Of a DNA stretch of 64,000 nucleotides, positions 27,061 through 35,786 are shown piece after piece. Each line of letters starts with the position of its first letter. Position 1 is the first letter of the stretch. This DNA comes from Billgrantia kenyensis (lineage in GTDB: Bacteria; Pseudomonadota; Gammaproteobacteria; Pseudomonadales; Halomonadaceae): positions 186,001 to 250,000 of the forward strand of contig NZ_JACEFT010000002.1 of NCBI RefSeq assembly GCF_013697085.1, written 5' to 3'. The position numbers were made by a program, and so were the translations under genes. Under the pieces are notes generated by a model. That model was given only the letters and a program-made list of their open reading frames with translations, was not told where the DNA came from and ran no database searches.

Positions 27061-28737
27061 ATGTCCCAGCAAGCCCAGCAGCTGCTCGACCGTCATCGTG
27101 AAACCCTGGACCGGGCCGTGGAGGCCATCTCCACCCGAGGCGTCTGGAGCCCCTACCCGGAGAGCCTCAAGAAGTACCCGGAAGAGGCGGTGAAGGGCGC
27201 CCCGCAGCGCTTCGAGGCCCTGCTCAAGCAGCCTTTTGCCCTCAAGGTGACCGAGGTGGCCGGCCAGGTCGGCGCCGAGGTTTCTCCCTATGGCTTCGAG
27301 CTGGGGATCACCTACGCGCAGCCCGAGCAGGGCGCACTGATCGCATCCATGCAGGCCGCCATGCCGGCCTGGCGCGATGTCGGCGCCGAGGCGCGAGTGG
27401 GGGTGTGCCTGGAGATCCTGGCGCGCCTCAACGCCCTGAGCCCGGACATCGCTCAGGCGGTGACCCATACCAGCGGGCAGGCTCCGATGATGGCCTTTCA
27501 GGCGGGTGGCCCTCACGCCCAGGATCGCGGCCTCGAGGCCGTGGCCTATGCCTGGCAGGCGATGTCCCGGGTACCGGCGACGGCCAAATGGGTGAAGCCC
27601 CAGGGCAAGCATGACCCCCTGGTGCTCGATAAGCGCTACCATATCGTGCCCCGCGGCATCTCCCTGGTGGTGGCCTGCTCCACCTTCCCCACCTGGAACA
27701 CCTACCCGGGCCTGTTTGCCAGCCTGGCCACCGGCAACCCGGTGATCCTCAAGCCGCACCCGGCCGCCATCCTGCCGGTGGCCATGACCGCTCGCGTCGC
27801 CCAGGAGGTGCTCGAAGAGGCCGGCTTCGACCCCTGCCTGGTGAGCCTGATGCCCGACACGGCCGAAGCTCCGGTGACCAAGGAGCTGGCCCTTGACCCG
27901 GCCGTCAAGCTGATCGATTTCACCGGCTCCAACGCCTTCGGCGAGTGGCTCGAGCAGAACGCCACCCAGGCCCAGGTGTTTACCGAGAAGGCGGGCATCA
28001 ACAGCGTGATCATCGACAGCGTCGAGCAGATCAAGCCGGTGGCCCAGAATCTCGCCTTCTCCCTGAGCCTCTACTCCGGTCAGATGTGCACGACTCCCCA
28101 GGCGATCTATGTGCCCAGGGAGGGCATCAAGACCGCCGAGGGCCAGCTCTCCTTCGACGAGGTAGCCGACACCCTGGCCAAGGCCGTCGAGAAGTTCCTC
28201 TCCGACAACGACCGCGCCTGCGCCGTGCTGGGGGCCATCCAGTCGCCAGCGACCGAAGCACGCATCGATAAGAGTCGCGCCCTCGGGGAAATTCTTCTCG
28301 ACAGCGAACCCCGACAGCACACCCAGTTCCCCAGGGCGCGCATCCACACCCCGTTGCTGCTCAAGGTGGACGCCGGGCAGCGCGACGCCTTCAGCGAGGA
28401 GCGCTTCGGCCCGATCAGCTTCGTGATCGCCACCGACAGCACCGCCCACAGCATCCAGCTGGCTCGTGAGGTGATCGGCGCGAAGGGCGCCATCACCCTG
28501 GGCGCCTACACCACCGACGACGCCGTGGCCGAGCAGTTCGAGCAGCTGGCCATGGAGGTGGCGGCCCCGCTGTCGCTCAACCTGGACGGCGGCGTCTTCG
28601 TCAACCAGTCCGCGGCCTTCAGCGACTTTCACGCCACCGGAGGCAATCCGGCGGCCAACGCTTCGTTGTGCGACCAGGCTTACGTGGCTCGTCGCTTCGT
28701 GGTGGTGCAGAGCCGCCGTCACGGCCAGCTGAACTAA
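27061..28737 (+). CDS. paaN: PaaN, aldehyde-dehydrogenase-like phenylacetate degradation protein
   Basis: 558 residues of the PaaN type found in pseudomonads. The N-terminal HRETLDRAVEAISTRGVWSP and YPEEAVKGAPQRFEALL are characteristic; the dehydrogenase core has ACSTFPTWNTYPGLFASLAT, TGSNAFGEWL, FTEKAGINSV and a catalytic-type Cys in YSGQMCTTPQAIYV. It probably acts on an aldehyde intermediate or a derailed product, since PaaZ here already carries a complete dehydrogenase. AGGAG lies 6 nt before the ATG. It diverges from paaF and precedes paaY by 12 nt. Confidence 0.88.
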   Translation: MSQQAQQLLDRHRETLDRAVEAISTRGVWSPYPESLKKYPEEAVKGAPQRFEALLKQPFALKVTEVAGQVGAEVSPYGFELGITYAQPEQGALIASMQAAMPAWRDVGAEARVGVCLEILARLNALSPDIAQAVTHTSGQAPMMAFQAGGPHAQDRGLEAVAYAWQAMSRVPATAKWVKPQGKHDPLVLDKRYHIVPRGISLVVACSTFPTWNTYPGLFASLATGNPVILKPHPAAILPVAMTARVAQEVLEEAGFDPCLVSLMPDTAEAPVTKELALDPAVKLIDFTGSNAFGEWLEQNATQAQVFTEKAGINSVIIDSVEQIKPVAQNLAFSLSLYSGQMCTTPQAIYVPREGIKTAEGQLSFDEVADTLAKAVEKFLSDNDRACAVLGAIQSPATEARIDKSRALGEILLDSEPRQHTQFPRARIHTPLLLKVDAGQRDAFSEERFGPISFVIATDSTAHSIQLAREVIGAKGAITLGAYTTDDAVAEQFEQLAMEVAAPLSLNLDGGVFVNQSAAFSDFHATGGNPAANASLCDQAYVARRFVVVQSRRHGQLN

Positions 28738-28749
28738 GGAGGTTCATCC

Positions 28750-29352
28750 ATGCCCTGTTATCGACTCGAGGGAGTCACGCCGGTGGTTCACCCCACCGCC
28801 TATGTGCATCCCACCGCGGTGCTGATTGGCGATGTCATCGTTGGCCCGGGCTGCTATGTGGGGCCCGGCGCGGTGATGCGCGGTGACTTTGGCCAGCTGG
28901 TGCTGGAGGAGGGGGCCAATCTTCAGGACACCTGCGTGATGCACGGTTTTCCCGGCTGCGTTACCAAGGTGGAGAAGGATGGCCATATCGGTCACGGTGC
29001 CGTGCTGCACGGCTGTGTGGTGGGTCAAGACGCCATGGTGGGGATGAATGCCGTGGTGATGGATAACGCCGTGATCGGCACTCGCTCCATCGTCGCCGCG
29101 GCGGCCTTCGTCAAGGCCGGGTTCGAGTGTCCGCCCCAATCGCTGGTGATAGGCGCGCCAGCCAGCGTCAAGCGTGAGTTGAGTGATCAGGAGTTCGCCT
29201 GGAAGCAGCAAGGCACCCGCGAGTATCAGCGGCTGACCGAGCGCTGCCGCGACAGCCTGGAACCCTGTGAGCCGCTGGCCGAGCTCGATGCCGATCGACC
29301 GAAGCTCAAAGCCGGTGACACTCAACCCAAGCAGCAGACCCTCGCCAGGTAG
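28750..29352 (+). CDS. paaY: PaaY, gamma-carbonic-anhydrase-like thioesterase
   Basis: 200 residues of left-handed beta-helix hexapeptide repeats: [20 protein letters not shown], then [20 protein letters not shown]. His residues for zinc are in CVMHGF and GHGAVLHG. PaaY hydrolyses the 2-hydroxycyclohepta-1,4,6-triene-1-formyl-CoA side product to prevent CoA trapping. It follows paaN with AAGGAGG before the ATG and converges on paaX. Confidence 0.92.
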   Translation: MPCYRLEGVTPVVHPTAYVHPTAVLIGDVIVGPGCYVGPGAVMRGDFGQLVLEEGANLQDTCVMHGFPGCVTKVEKDGHIGHGAVLHGCVVGQDAMVGMNAVVMDNAVIGTRSIVAAAAFVKAGFECPPQSLVIGAPASVKRELSDQEFAWKQQGTREYQRLTERCRDSLEPCEPLAELDADRPKLKAGDTQPKQQTLAR

Positions 29353-29403
29353 CGTGAACCGCCTGGAGTCGATAGACGTCGAGATCCACGCAAGGTGGGA
29401 GAC

Positions 29404-30330
29404 TCACTCCAGGCCGCCAAAGCGCTGATAGAAGCTGTTCCCCGGTGCCGGAAGGGGGCCTTCGGCCGTCTCGAGGTGCTGGTCGAGCCAGCGCTCCGCA
29501 CGCTGGTAGATCGTGCGATAGATATTGCGGCACAGCTGGTAGGCATTGCGACCTTCCCAGGCGGTCGGCAGAAGCTCGTCGGGTAGCTGGGGGTCGCGTA
29601 GCTGCACCTTGCGATACTCGTGAATCAGCAGCGTACGGGCAATGAAGCACTCCTCCTCGCCCAGGTGATTTTCCTCGTCCAGTGCCTTCCACAGCGGGCG
29701 AAACTGGGTCAGGAAGCGCTGATAATTCTCGGCCAGGCTTTCCAGGTTCCAGCTTTCCCTCACCTGCCGGCGCAGCGGCTTGCTGGCGAGAGGCTCCACG
29801 GCTTCGGTCTGCAGGATGATGGTATCGTCGGCCGCATCCATTTCCTGCAGCGCTGCCATCGCTTCACTGCGGTTGAGGGTGGGGTGGGCCAGAAGCCCCT
29901 GGGCGAAATAGCCGAAGCCCAGCCATTCGAGCTCCTCGCGCACTTTCTGGCGCCGCGCGGTATCCAGCTGCGACAGCAGGACCAGGGTCCACTGTCCGCT
30001 CCAGGAGGGCTGAGCACCGTGGTAGACACGCTTGAAGGCCTGTTCGAAGCGTCGCCGCCCCGGGCCGCTGAGGCTGTAATAGCTGCGTCGTCCAACCTTC
30101 TCGCCCTGCAACCAGCTTTCCTGGGTCAACCGGTAAACGGAGGTGCGGACCAACCTCTCGTTGATGCCAATGGGGGCGACAAGCTTCGACAGGCTGCCGA
30201 GCCAGACCGTGCCTCCTCGAGGGGCAATCGAGTCACCATATATCGTGATGATCAACGAGCCGGCACGAATAGGGTGGCGCTTCTGGAAGTTGTCGACGAG
30301 CGAGACAACGCAATCGTGAGCGGAGGACAT
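29404..30330 (-). CDS. paaX: PaaX, phenylacetyl-CoA-responsive repressor
   Basis: 308 residues. The N-terminal winged helix includes RAGSLIITIYGDSIAPRGGT and LVAPIGINERLVRTSVYRLT, then RRSYYSLSGPGRRRFEQAFK, all typical of PaaX. The long C-terminal ligand domain has WSGQWTLVLLS and EYRKVQLRDPQLPDELLP. It represses paa genes until phenylacetyl-CoA binds. It is transcribed alone, convergent with paaY. Confidence 0.95.
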   Translation of the reverse strand: MSSAHDCVVSLVDNFQKRHPIRAGSLIITIYGDSIAPRGGTVWLGSLSKLVAPIGINERLVRTSVYRLTQESWLQGEKVGRRSYYSLSGPGRRRFEQAFKRVYHGAQPSWSGQWTLVLLSQLDTARRQKVREELEWLGFGYFAQGLLAHPTLNRSEAMAALQEMDAADDTIILQTEAVEPLASKPLRRQVRESWNLESLAENYQRFLTQFRPLWKALDEENHLGEEECFIARTLLIHEYRKVQLRDPQLPDELLPTAWEGRNAYQLCRNIYRTIYQRAERWLDQHLETAEGPLPAPGNSFYQRFGGLE

Positions 30331-30447
30331 GGTCAGAGCCGGTTTCCGAGGTTGTGATACTGTTGCAGGACAGAAAAGGCTGAATTCAGGTGCAGATAGA
30401 ATACCACAGCTAATCGAGTCGCTGCTGGAACAAGATAAAATTGAGGC

Positions 30448-30460
30448 ATGTTTCGTTACG
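30448..30460 (+). promoter_or_regulatory. 13-mer ATGTTTCGTTACG, copy near paaX
   Basis: Second copy of the 13-mer at 26997-27009. It lies 117 nt upstream of the paaX start and 32 nt after the end of the next gene, consistent with autoregulation. Confidence 0.35.
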
Positions 30461-30492
30461 GAGTGGAAGGGGTGGCTGCTAGTTCCGTATCG

Positions 30493-31005
30493 CTAATGGT
30501 TGCCTAGGCAACTGGCAGCCTTTGCGTCCGGCATCACTGGCCGTAGGTGGAAGTGCCCGCCCATGTTGCAGCGCGTTCGCCCTTCGCCGCCGAAATCGAC
30601 GAAGCAATCCTGCTGTGAGTGACCACCGGCGCTGGCCTGGTTCCAGTACCAGCCCGGTGGGGTATCGGGGAAGGCCTCCAGGTCGATGGCCATGTCACGG
30701 CCGGGGGCGGGCTGCATCAGGCCGCGCAGCTCATGGAAGCGGGGCAGGCGCCAGGGGCACTCGGGCCCCGCCAGCTCCTGGATGCGTGCCTGGGCCTCGC
30801 TCCAGCTCAGGCGCTCGGCTTCGCCCAGGCAACGACCCTCTTCAAAGCGCTGACCCAGGCTGCAGCGCATCCAGGCCAGCTGCTGGCGCGTGTCCAGGGC
30901 CAGGCCTTCGTGGCTCAGGTCGTAAGAGGGGGTGTCGGCGGCCAGGAGGCTGCCGCTGAGGGACATCCCCACCAGCAGCGAAGCCCACCCCCTGTACTGA
31001 TTCAT
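30493..31005 (-). CDS. Secreted Lcl-like (DUF1566) protein
   Basis: 170 residues with a signal peptide MNQYRGWASLLVGMSLSGSL ending near LLAAD. The mature part contains TRQQLAWMRCSLGQRFEEGRC, then WRLPRFHELRGL, then a Trp/Gly-rich end with CFVDFGGEGRTRCN and HFHLRPV. This is the Lcl C-terminal/DUF1566 layout seen in surface lectin-like proteins, with several cysteines that could form disulfides in the periplasm. It overlaps the IclR gene stop by 4 nt, so it is co-transcribed. The function is unknown. Confidence 0.75.
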   Translation of the reverse strand: MNQYRGWASLLVGMSLSGSLLAADTPSYDLSHEGLALDTRQQLAWMRCSLGQRFEEGRCLGEAERLSWSEAQARIQELAGPECPWRLPRFHELRGLMQPAPGRDMAIDLEAFPDTPPGWYWNQASAGGHSQQDCFVDFGGEGRTRCNMGGHFHLRPVMPDAKAASCLGNH

Positions 31006-31847
31006 GCTTCTACCGATGCCTCGGTAACGTCGGGGATGCGCCCGCCCAGCCGGGCGGTGATTTCGGCGGCGGTATCGCGCACCAGCTCGCCCAGTTCGAG
31101 GAGTCGTGACTCGGGAATGCGTGCCACCGGTCCCGATACCGAGATCGCCGCCAGCGGGATGCCGTGTTCGTCGTGCAGGCAGGAGGCCACGCAGTGCAGA
31201 CCGATGGCGTGCTCCTCGCGGTCGCAGGCGAAGCCCTGGCGACGCACTTCGGCCAGGTTGGCGCGCAGCGATTCCGGCGTGTGCAGGGTATTTTCGGTGA
31301 CTCGTGACAGGCCACGTTCGGCCACGACCCGATCGAACTCGTCATCCGGCAGCCAGGCCATCAGCGCCTTGCCAACCCCCGAGGCGTGAAGGGGGGCGCG
31401 TGAGCCAAGCCGGGTGATCATGCGCATCATCTGCGACGACTCGCTCTGGGCCAGGAACACGGCGGTGGCGCCGTCGCGGATGCCCAGGTTGGCCGTTTCA
31501 CCGGTCTGGGCAGTCAGGCGACGCAGGAAGGGACGGCTGGTGGCGACGAAGTCGCGTGCCTCGAGGAAACTGTTGCCGATGCGGAAAGTCTTGACGTCGA
31601 TCTTCCATACTCCAAGCTCCGCATCCTGGGAAATGAACCCCTGGCCTTGCAGTGCCTGCAGCAGGCGGTGGGTGGTGGAAGGTGCCAGGTCGACAGACTC
31701 GGCCAATTCCGACAGGGCCAGTCCCCCCGGTGTGGCTGCCAGCCGCTCCAGCAGGTTGAGCCCGCGCACCAGCGACTGGCTATGACCACTGGCACTCTTG
31801 CCGGGACCGGGCGGGCGGCCCGCCGTTCTACGTTTGACTTCACTCAC
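31002..31847 (-). CDS. IclR-family transcriptional regulator
   Basis: 281 residues. The N-terminal winged helix is VRGLNLLERLAATPGGLALS and VDLAPSTTHRLLQALQGQGF. The IclR effector domain follows, with SRAPLHASGVGKALMAWLP and AIGLHCVASCLHDEHGIPLA. The start is a GTG with GGAAG upstream. It may control the crotonase-like gene 138 bp upstream and the divergent PLP enzyme; its ligand is not evident. Confidence 0.92.
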   Translation of the reverse strand: MSEVKRRTAGRPPGPGKSASGHSQSLVRGLNLLERLAATPGGLALSELAESVDLAPSTTHRLLQALQGQGFISQDAELGVWKIDVKTFRIGNSFLEARDFVATSRPFLRRLTAQTGETANLGIRDGATAVFLAQSESSQMMRMITRLGSRAPLHASGVGKALMAWLPDDEFDRVVAERGLSRVTENTLHTPESLRANLAEVRRQGFACDREEHAIGLHCVASCLHDEHGIPLAAISVSGPVARIPESRLLELGELVRDTAAEITARLGGRIPDVTEASVEA

Positions 31848-31985
31848 CTGCTTCTTCCTTCTGGGTTAACCTGTCTGGCCCTCCCGTAGGGGCTTGCCGA
31901 CAGGATACCCCCTCGATGCCGGCTTGTCTCGATTGCGGAAATGCCTTCCACTTTATCTGCTGACATGAGGGGCCTGGCATCTTCC

Positions 31986-32777
31986 TCAGCGGTGACGCCA
32001 GTTGGGTTGGCGTTTTTCGATGAAGGCATCGATCCCTTCGGTGACGTCCTCTGCCATCATGTTGCAGGCCATGGTCTCGCCGGCCAGGGCGTAGGCTTCA
32101 CGCAGCGGCATCTGCAGCTGGCGCTGAAACAGCGCCTTCCCGGTGCGCAGTGCCACGGCGCTCTTGGCACAGATGCTGGCGGTAAGTGCATTGAGCACCT
32201 CGTCCAGTGCCTCGTCGTCGGCCACGCGATTGATCAAGCCCCACTCCAGCGCCTGCTCGGCATCGATGAACTCGCCGGTGAAGAGCATTTCCATGGCCCG
32301 CTTGCGACCGATGCTGCGGGACAGCGCTACTGCAGGCGTGGAGCAGAACAGCCCGACGTTGATGCCCGAGACGGCAAAGCGCGCCGATCTGGCTGCCACG
32401 GCGAGATCGCAGCTGGCGACCAGCTGACAGCCGGCCGCGGTGGCCAGGCCCTGGACCCGGGCGATCACCGGCACCGGCAGGTTGACGATGCGCTGCATCA
32501 CTTCCCCGCACTGCGCAAACAGCGCCTGGTAGTAGGCCTTGTCGGGTGTGGCCCGCATCTCCTTGAGGTCGTGCCCGGCGCAGAAGGCACGGCCCTCTGC
32601 GGCAATGACCACGCAGCGCACCGAGTCATCCGTGGCCAGGCGGGAAAGCTCGCCTTTCAGGGCCTTGAGTACCTCCTCGGACAGTGCATTGAACTGGCGC
32701 GGACGGTTAAGCGTGAGGGTGGCCACGCCGTGCTGGTCGCGGCGGATCACCGGACGCTCGTCGACGTTTGTCATCAT
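31986..32777 (-). CDS. Crotonase-fold protein (enoyl-CoA hydratase-like) lacking both catalytic glutamates
   Basis: 263 residues: TLNRPRQFNALSEEVL, GRAFCAGHDLKEMRATPDKA, VQGLATAAGCQLVASCDLAV and FAVSGINVGLFCSTPAVALS. The oxyanion-hole segments are kept. The Glu of the usual GCELA is Gln here, and the Glu of the usual PEIxLG is replaced. It resembles the ECHDC3-type subgroup. AGGA lies 7 nt before the ATG at 32777. The reaction is unknown; classical hydration is unlikely. It is divergent from the PLP enzyme gene. Confidence 0.88.
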   Translation of the reverse strand: MMTNVDERPVIRRDQHGVATLTLNRPRQFNALSEEVLKALKGELSRLATDDSVRCVVIAAEGRAFCAGHDLKEMRATPDKAYYQALFAQCGEVMQRIVNLPVPVIARVQGLATAAGCQLVASCDLAVAARSARFAVSGINVGLFCSTPAVALSRSIGRKRAMEMLFTGEFIDAEQALEWGLINRVADDEALDEVLNALTASICAKSAVALRTGKALFQRQLQMPLREAYALAGETMACNMMAEDVTEGIDAFIEKRQPNWRHR

Positions 32778-32897
32778 TGTCGTATCCTGTAGAAACGTGC
32801 CCGCCACCAGCCTAGCGTGTCGCGCGCATTTTTCGTCATTCCTGCGACCAAAGACGGTGTGTCGAGTCGCCAGGCATTCATCCAGCGGGAGCGCAGC

Positions 32898-34136
32898 ATG
32901 TACGATGACCGTCCCCACCTCGAGGCCCTGGAAAAGGGTACGCCGCAAACCGGAAACCGGCTGCTGGCGGATGTCAGTCTGCCTGCCGCCGTGGTGCATG
33001 AAGCGCCGCTGGCCCACAACCTGGCCTGGATGCAGCGCTTCTGCGAGAGCCACGGCGCGCGCCTGGCCCCCCATGGCAAGACGACCATGTGTCCTTCGCT
33101 GTTTCAACGCCAGCTTGCCGAAGGTGCCTGGGGAATCACCCTGGCCACTGCGTCGCAGTGTCGGGCCGCCTTTGCTCATGGTGTGCAGCGTCTGCTCATG
33201 GCCAACCAACTGATCGGCGAGGCCAACATGGCAATCGTCGCTGAGCTGATCGAGGCCGGCGCCGACTTCTACTGCGTGGTAGACAGCGTCGCCAACGTCG
33301 ATCAGTTGGTGCGCTATTTCACGGCCCGTGATCTGCGCCTTCAGGTGTTGATCGAGCTCGGGGTACCCGGTGGGCGCTGCGGCTGTCGCGATACCGATGA
33401 GGTGATGGCGCTTGCCGAGCGTATCGACAGTGAGCAAGCGCTGGTGCTGGCGGGGCTCGAGGGCTACGAGGGGGTAGTGCATGGCAATGATCCCGAACGG
33501 GCCGTGCGCGCCTATGCCTGGCAACTGGTCGAAGCGGCTCAGGCCCTGGACAAGGATGCCTTGATCGAGAGCCCGGAGCCGCTGATCACCGCCTCCGGCT
33601 CGGCCTGGTATGACCTGATCGCCGAGGTATTCCGCGAGGCGCGACTGGGGCCGCAGTTCGCACCGGTACTGCGCCCCGGCTGTTACGTGGTCCACGACCA
33701 CGGCATCTATCGCCAGGCCCAGCATGAAATCCTCGAGCGCCGCCCGGAGTTGGAGCGTGGGTTACAGCCGGCCCTCGAAGTGTTTGCCCAGGTCCAGTCG
33801 CTTCCCGAGCCTGGATTGGCCATTGTCGGCCTGGGCAAGCGCGACATCGGCCACGACCAGCTGCCCGAGCCGCTGCGGCGCTATCGCGAGGGGGACGAGC
33901 GCCGGCGACCGCTTCCGGTGGCGGGCTGGCGCGTGACCAAGCTGATGGATCAGCACGCCTTCGTCAGGCTGGCAGAGGAGGAAGAGGAGCCCGGCAGCGC
34001 CAACGGCCGGGTACGGGTGGGCGACATCGTGGCATTCGGCGCCTCACACCCCTGCCTGACCTTCGACAAGTGGCGGCGGATCTGCCGCGTCGATGAGCGG
34101 CTGGAGGTCATCGAGGTGATGCCGACCTTCTTCTGA
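32898..34136 (+). CDS. D-serine dehydratase / D-threonine aldolase-like PLP enzyme
   Basis: 412 residues of the alanine-racemase N-terminal fold (fold type III). Lys61 in LAPHGKTTM is the PLP-binding residue; ELGVPGGRCGCR lines the barrel. The C-terminal domain ends with FGASHPCLTFDKWR, whose His-x-Cys pair matches the zinc site of eukaryote-type D-serine dehydratases rather than the His-x-Asp of D-threonine aldolases. I prefer the ATG at 32898 (GGGAG 6 nt upstream) to a GTG at 32817 without a site. It probably detoxifies or uses a D-hydroxyamino acid. Confidence 0.85.
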   Translation: MYDDRPHLEALEKGTPQTGNRLLADVSLPAAVVHEAPLAHNLAWMQRFCESHGARLAPHGKTTMCPSLFQRQLAEGAWGITLATASQCRAAFAHGVQRLLMANQLIGEANMAIVAELIEAGADFYCVVDSVANVDQLVRYFTARDLRLQVLIELGVPGGRCGCRDTDEVMALAERIDSEQALVLAGLEGYEGVVHGNDPERAVRAYAWQLVEAAQALDKDALIESPEPLITASGSAWYDLIAEVFREARLGPQFAPVLRPGCYVVHDHGIYRQAQHEILERRPELERGLQPALEVFAQVQSLPEPGLAIVGLGKRDIGHDQLPEPLRRYREGDERRRPLPVAGWRVTKLMDQHAFVRLAEEEEEPGSANGRVRVGDIVAFGASHPCLTFDKWRRICRVDERLEVIEVMPTFF

Positions 34137-34137
34137 G

Positions 34138-35055
34138 TCAGATGGACTCATGTTCGGCTGAAGAGGAAACCTTGCGCTCATCCTTCAGGCGGGCCAGGCG
34201 ATCGCCGAACAGATAGGCACCGAGCGCCACCAGAATCAGCACGGCTCCTGCCAACATGGAGGATGATGGCTGTTCCTGATTCAGCGTCATGCCCAGGCCC
34301 AGGGCCAGGATCGGGGTGATCAACGTGACGAGTGCCACACTGGCCGCCGAGAGCCGCGACAGGATCAGGAAGTAGCAGAGAAAGCCCACCAACGAACCGA
34401 ACAGCGCCAGATAGACCACTGACCACAGGCCACGGGTGCTTAGCGGTATCGCCATGGGCTCGCTGCTGGCCAGCCACAGGATGAAGAAGCACGGCAGGCA
34501 CAAGGCCAGGGTGCCCAGGGTCTGCTCCAGTGGGCCGAGGCCTGCCGCCACTCGCTGCACGGCGATACCGCTGGCGCTGAACAGCGTCACGGCGCCGAGC
34601 ATCATCAGCAGCGCCGGCAACTGGTCGCTGCCCAGCACCAGGCTGTCGGCGAAGACCAGTCCCAGGCCCGCGAGGCCAAGCACGCAGCCGATCCAGTGCC
34701 AGCGGCGCAGCTTTACAGCGCTGGGCAACAGTTGCAATATCAGCCCGGAGATCAAGGGTGCCATGCCGAATATCACCGACATCATTCCCGAGGGCAGCGT
34801 CATCGAGGCGTGATAGCTCAAGGCCATTGCACCGAACACTCCTGGAACCGCTGCTGCGTAGCTTCTCATGGCGTGCCGGTCCCTGCGCAATCCACGGCGC
34901 AACGCCACCAGTACCAGAAGCCCCGCCAGTAAGGCGATCGCCATGCGGAGCAGCACGCTGCCTACCGGCGCCCCTGCCTCGGCGCTCCACTTGATGGCCA
35001 ATGGCGTGGTGGCCCATACCAACACGACAATCAGGTAGGCGGCGGCGGTCGGCAT
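34138..35055 (-). CDS. EamA/DMT-superfamily transporter
   Basis: 305 residues with about ten hydrophobic helices in two EamA repeats: AYLIVVLVWATTPLAIKWSA at the start and LFGSLVGFLCYFLILSRLSA in the second half, with a charged tail RLARLKDERKVSSSAEHES. An inner-membrane metabolite exporter; substrate unknown. The start at 35055 has AGGA 8 nt upstream. It converges on the PLP enzyme gene with a single base between stops. Confidence 0.9.
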   Translation of the reverse strand: MPTAAAYLIVVLVWATTPLAIKWSAEAGAPVGSVLLRMAIALLAGLLVLVALRRGLRRDRHAMRSYAAAVPGVFGAMALSYHASMTLPSGMMSVIFGMAPLISGLILQLLPSAVKLRRWHWIGCVLGLAGLGLVFADSLVLGSDQLPALLMMLGAVTLFSASGIAVQRVAAGLGPLEQTLGTLALCLPCFFILWLASSEPMAIPLSTRGLWSVVYLALFGSLVGFLCYFLILSRLSAASVALVTLITPILALGLGMTLNQEQPSSSMLAGAVLILVALGAYLFGDRLARLKDERKVSSSAEHESI

Positions 35056-35111
35056 GCAGTCTATCCTTGGTAGGCGGCGGTGCTTTGAAAAGAAACCATT
35101 AGCACAATAAG

Positions 35112-35140
35112 CGATGCGGGTCGAACCGACCCTCGCATCG
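35112..35140. other. Hairpin upstream of the EamA gene
   Basis: CGATGCG-GGTCG and CGACC-CT-CGCATCG pair around an AAC loop with a 2-nt bulge, 57 nt before the EamA start codon. It could be a 5' leader structure; there is no T tract. Confidence 0.35.
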
Positions 35141-35314
35141 AAAGCGCCGTGCCTGATGATGCGCCATGAGCCGAAGAGAGTGAAATGGCAGCAAGACTCT
35201 GGCATCTTGTGGGGCCCTGCCCGTCAATACCGCCCATAACCTGCGTTAAGGGAGCTGCCCGAGCCGGCCTGTTATGGTCCGAGCGGGGCGGGAAATACAT
35301 TCACTGGAGGACGA

Positions 35315-35656
35315 ATGAGCGACGAACTGAGCGAGTTCGAACAGAGCATCAAGCGCGAGATTGATGCCTTCATGAAGCCCGGCCAAGAGTCAACGCCGTC
35401 ACGCCCGCTGACGAGCGGCAAGGAGGCAAGGCAAAAGGGCGGCAAGCCGGCCGCCGCCGGCCAATCTGCTAAATCCTACAAGACGGGACACCTGGTCCGG
35501 CTTGCCGTGAGAACCCGCAAGCTGGAGACCGACACTGTCTTCGAACACCGCTCCACCAGTATCTCCAAGCTGGAAGCCCAGCTGGAAGCCGAGAAAGCTG
35601 CCAAGCAGGCCGGCTATCCGATCATCGGCTACGTGATCGATATCCAGAGCCTTTAG
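35315..35656 (+). CDS. Small hypothetical protein
   Basis: 113 residues, soluble, with no recognised domain. It has an acidic helical N-terminus (DELSEFEQSIKREIDAFMKP), a low-complexity basic middle (PLTSGKEARQKGGKPAAAGQ) and a C-terminal part with a predicted helix (ISKLEAQLEAEKAAKQ) before IIGYVIDIQSL. GGAGG lies 5 nt before the ATG and coding bias is normal, so I accept it as a real gene. It stands alone between divergent eamA and convergent serA. Confidence 0.7.
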   Translation: MSDELSEFEQSIKREIDAFMKPGQESTPSRPLTSGKEARQKGGKPAAAGQSAKSYKTGHLVRLAVRTRKLETDTVFEHRSTSISKLEAQLEAEKAAKQAGYPIIGYVIDIQSL

Positions 35657-35786
35657 CGGCCTACCTCTCCGGAATCGGTGACATCCTATCGGCAGCGTCG
35701 ATTCGCGCAAGCTTCATGCACGCCAAAACGAAGCCGCCGCACTCGATGAGCGCGACGGCAAGGTTTCCGGCGTGTGAGCGCTGTCA

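Noticed and set aside
32817..32897. GTG start adding 27 residues to the PLP enzyme
   Set aside because: No ribosome-binding site, and the extra residues do not resemble the family; the ATG at 32898 has GGGAG at proper distance.
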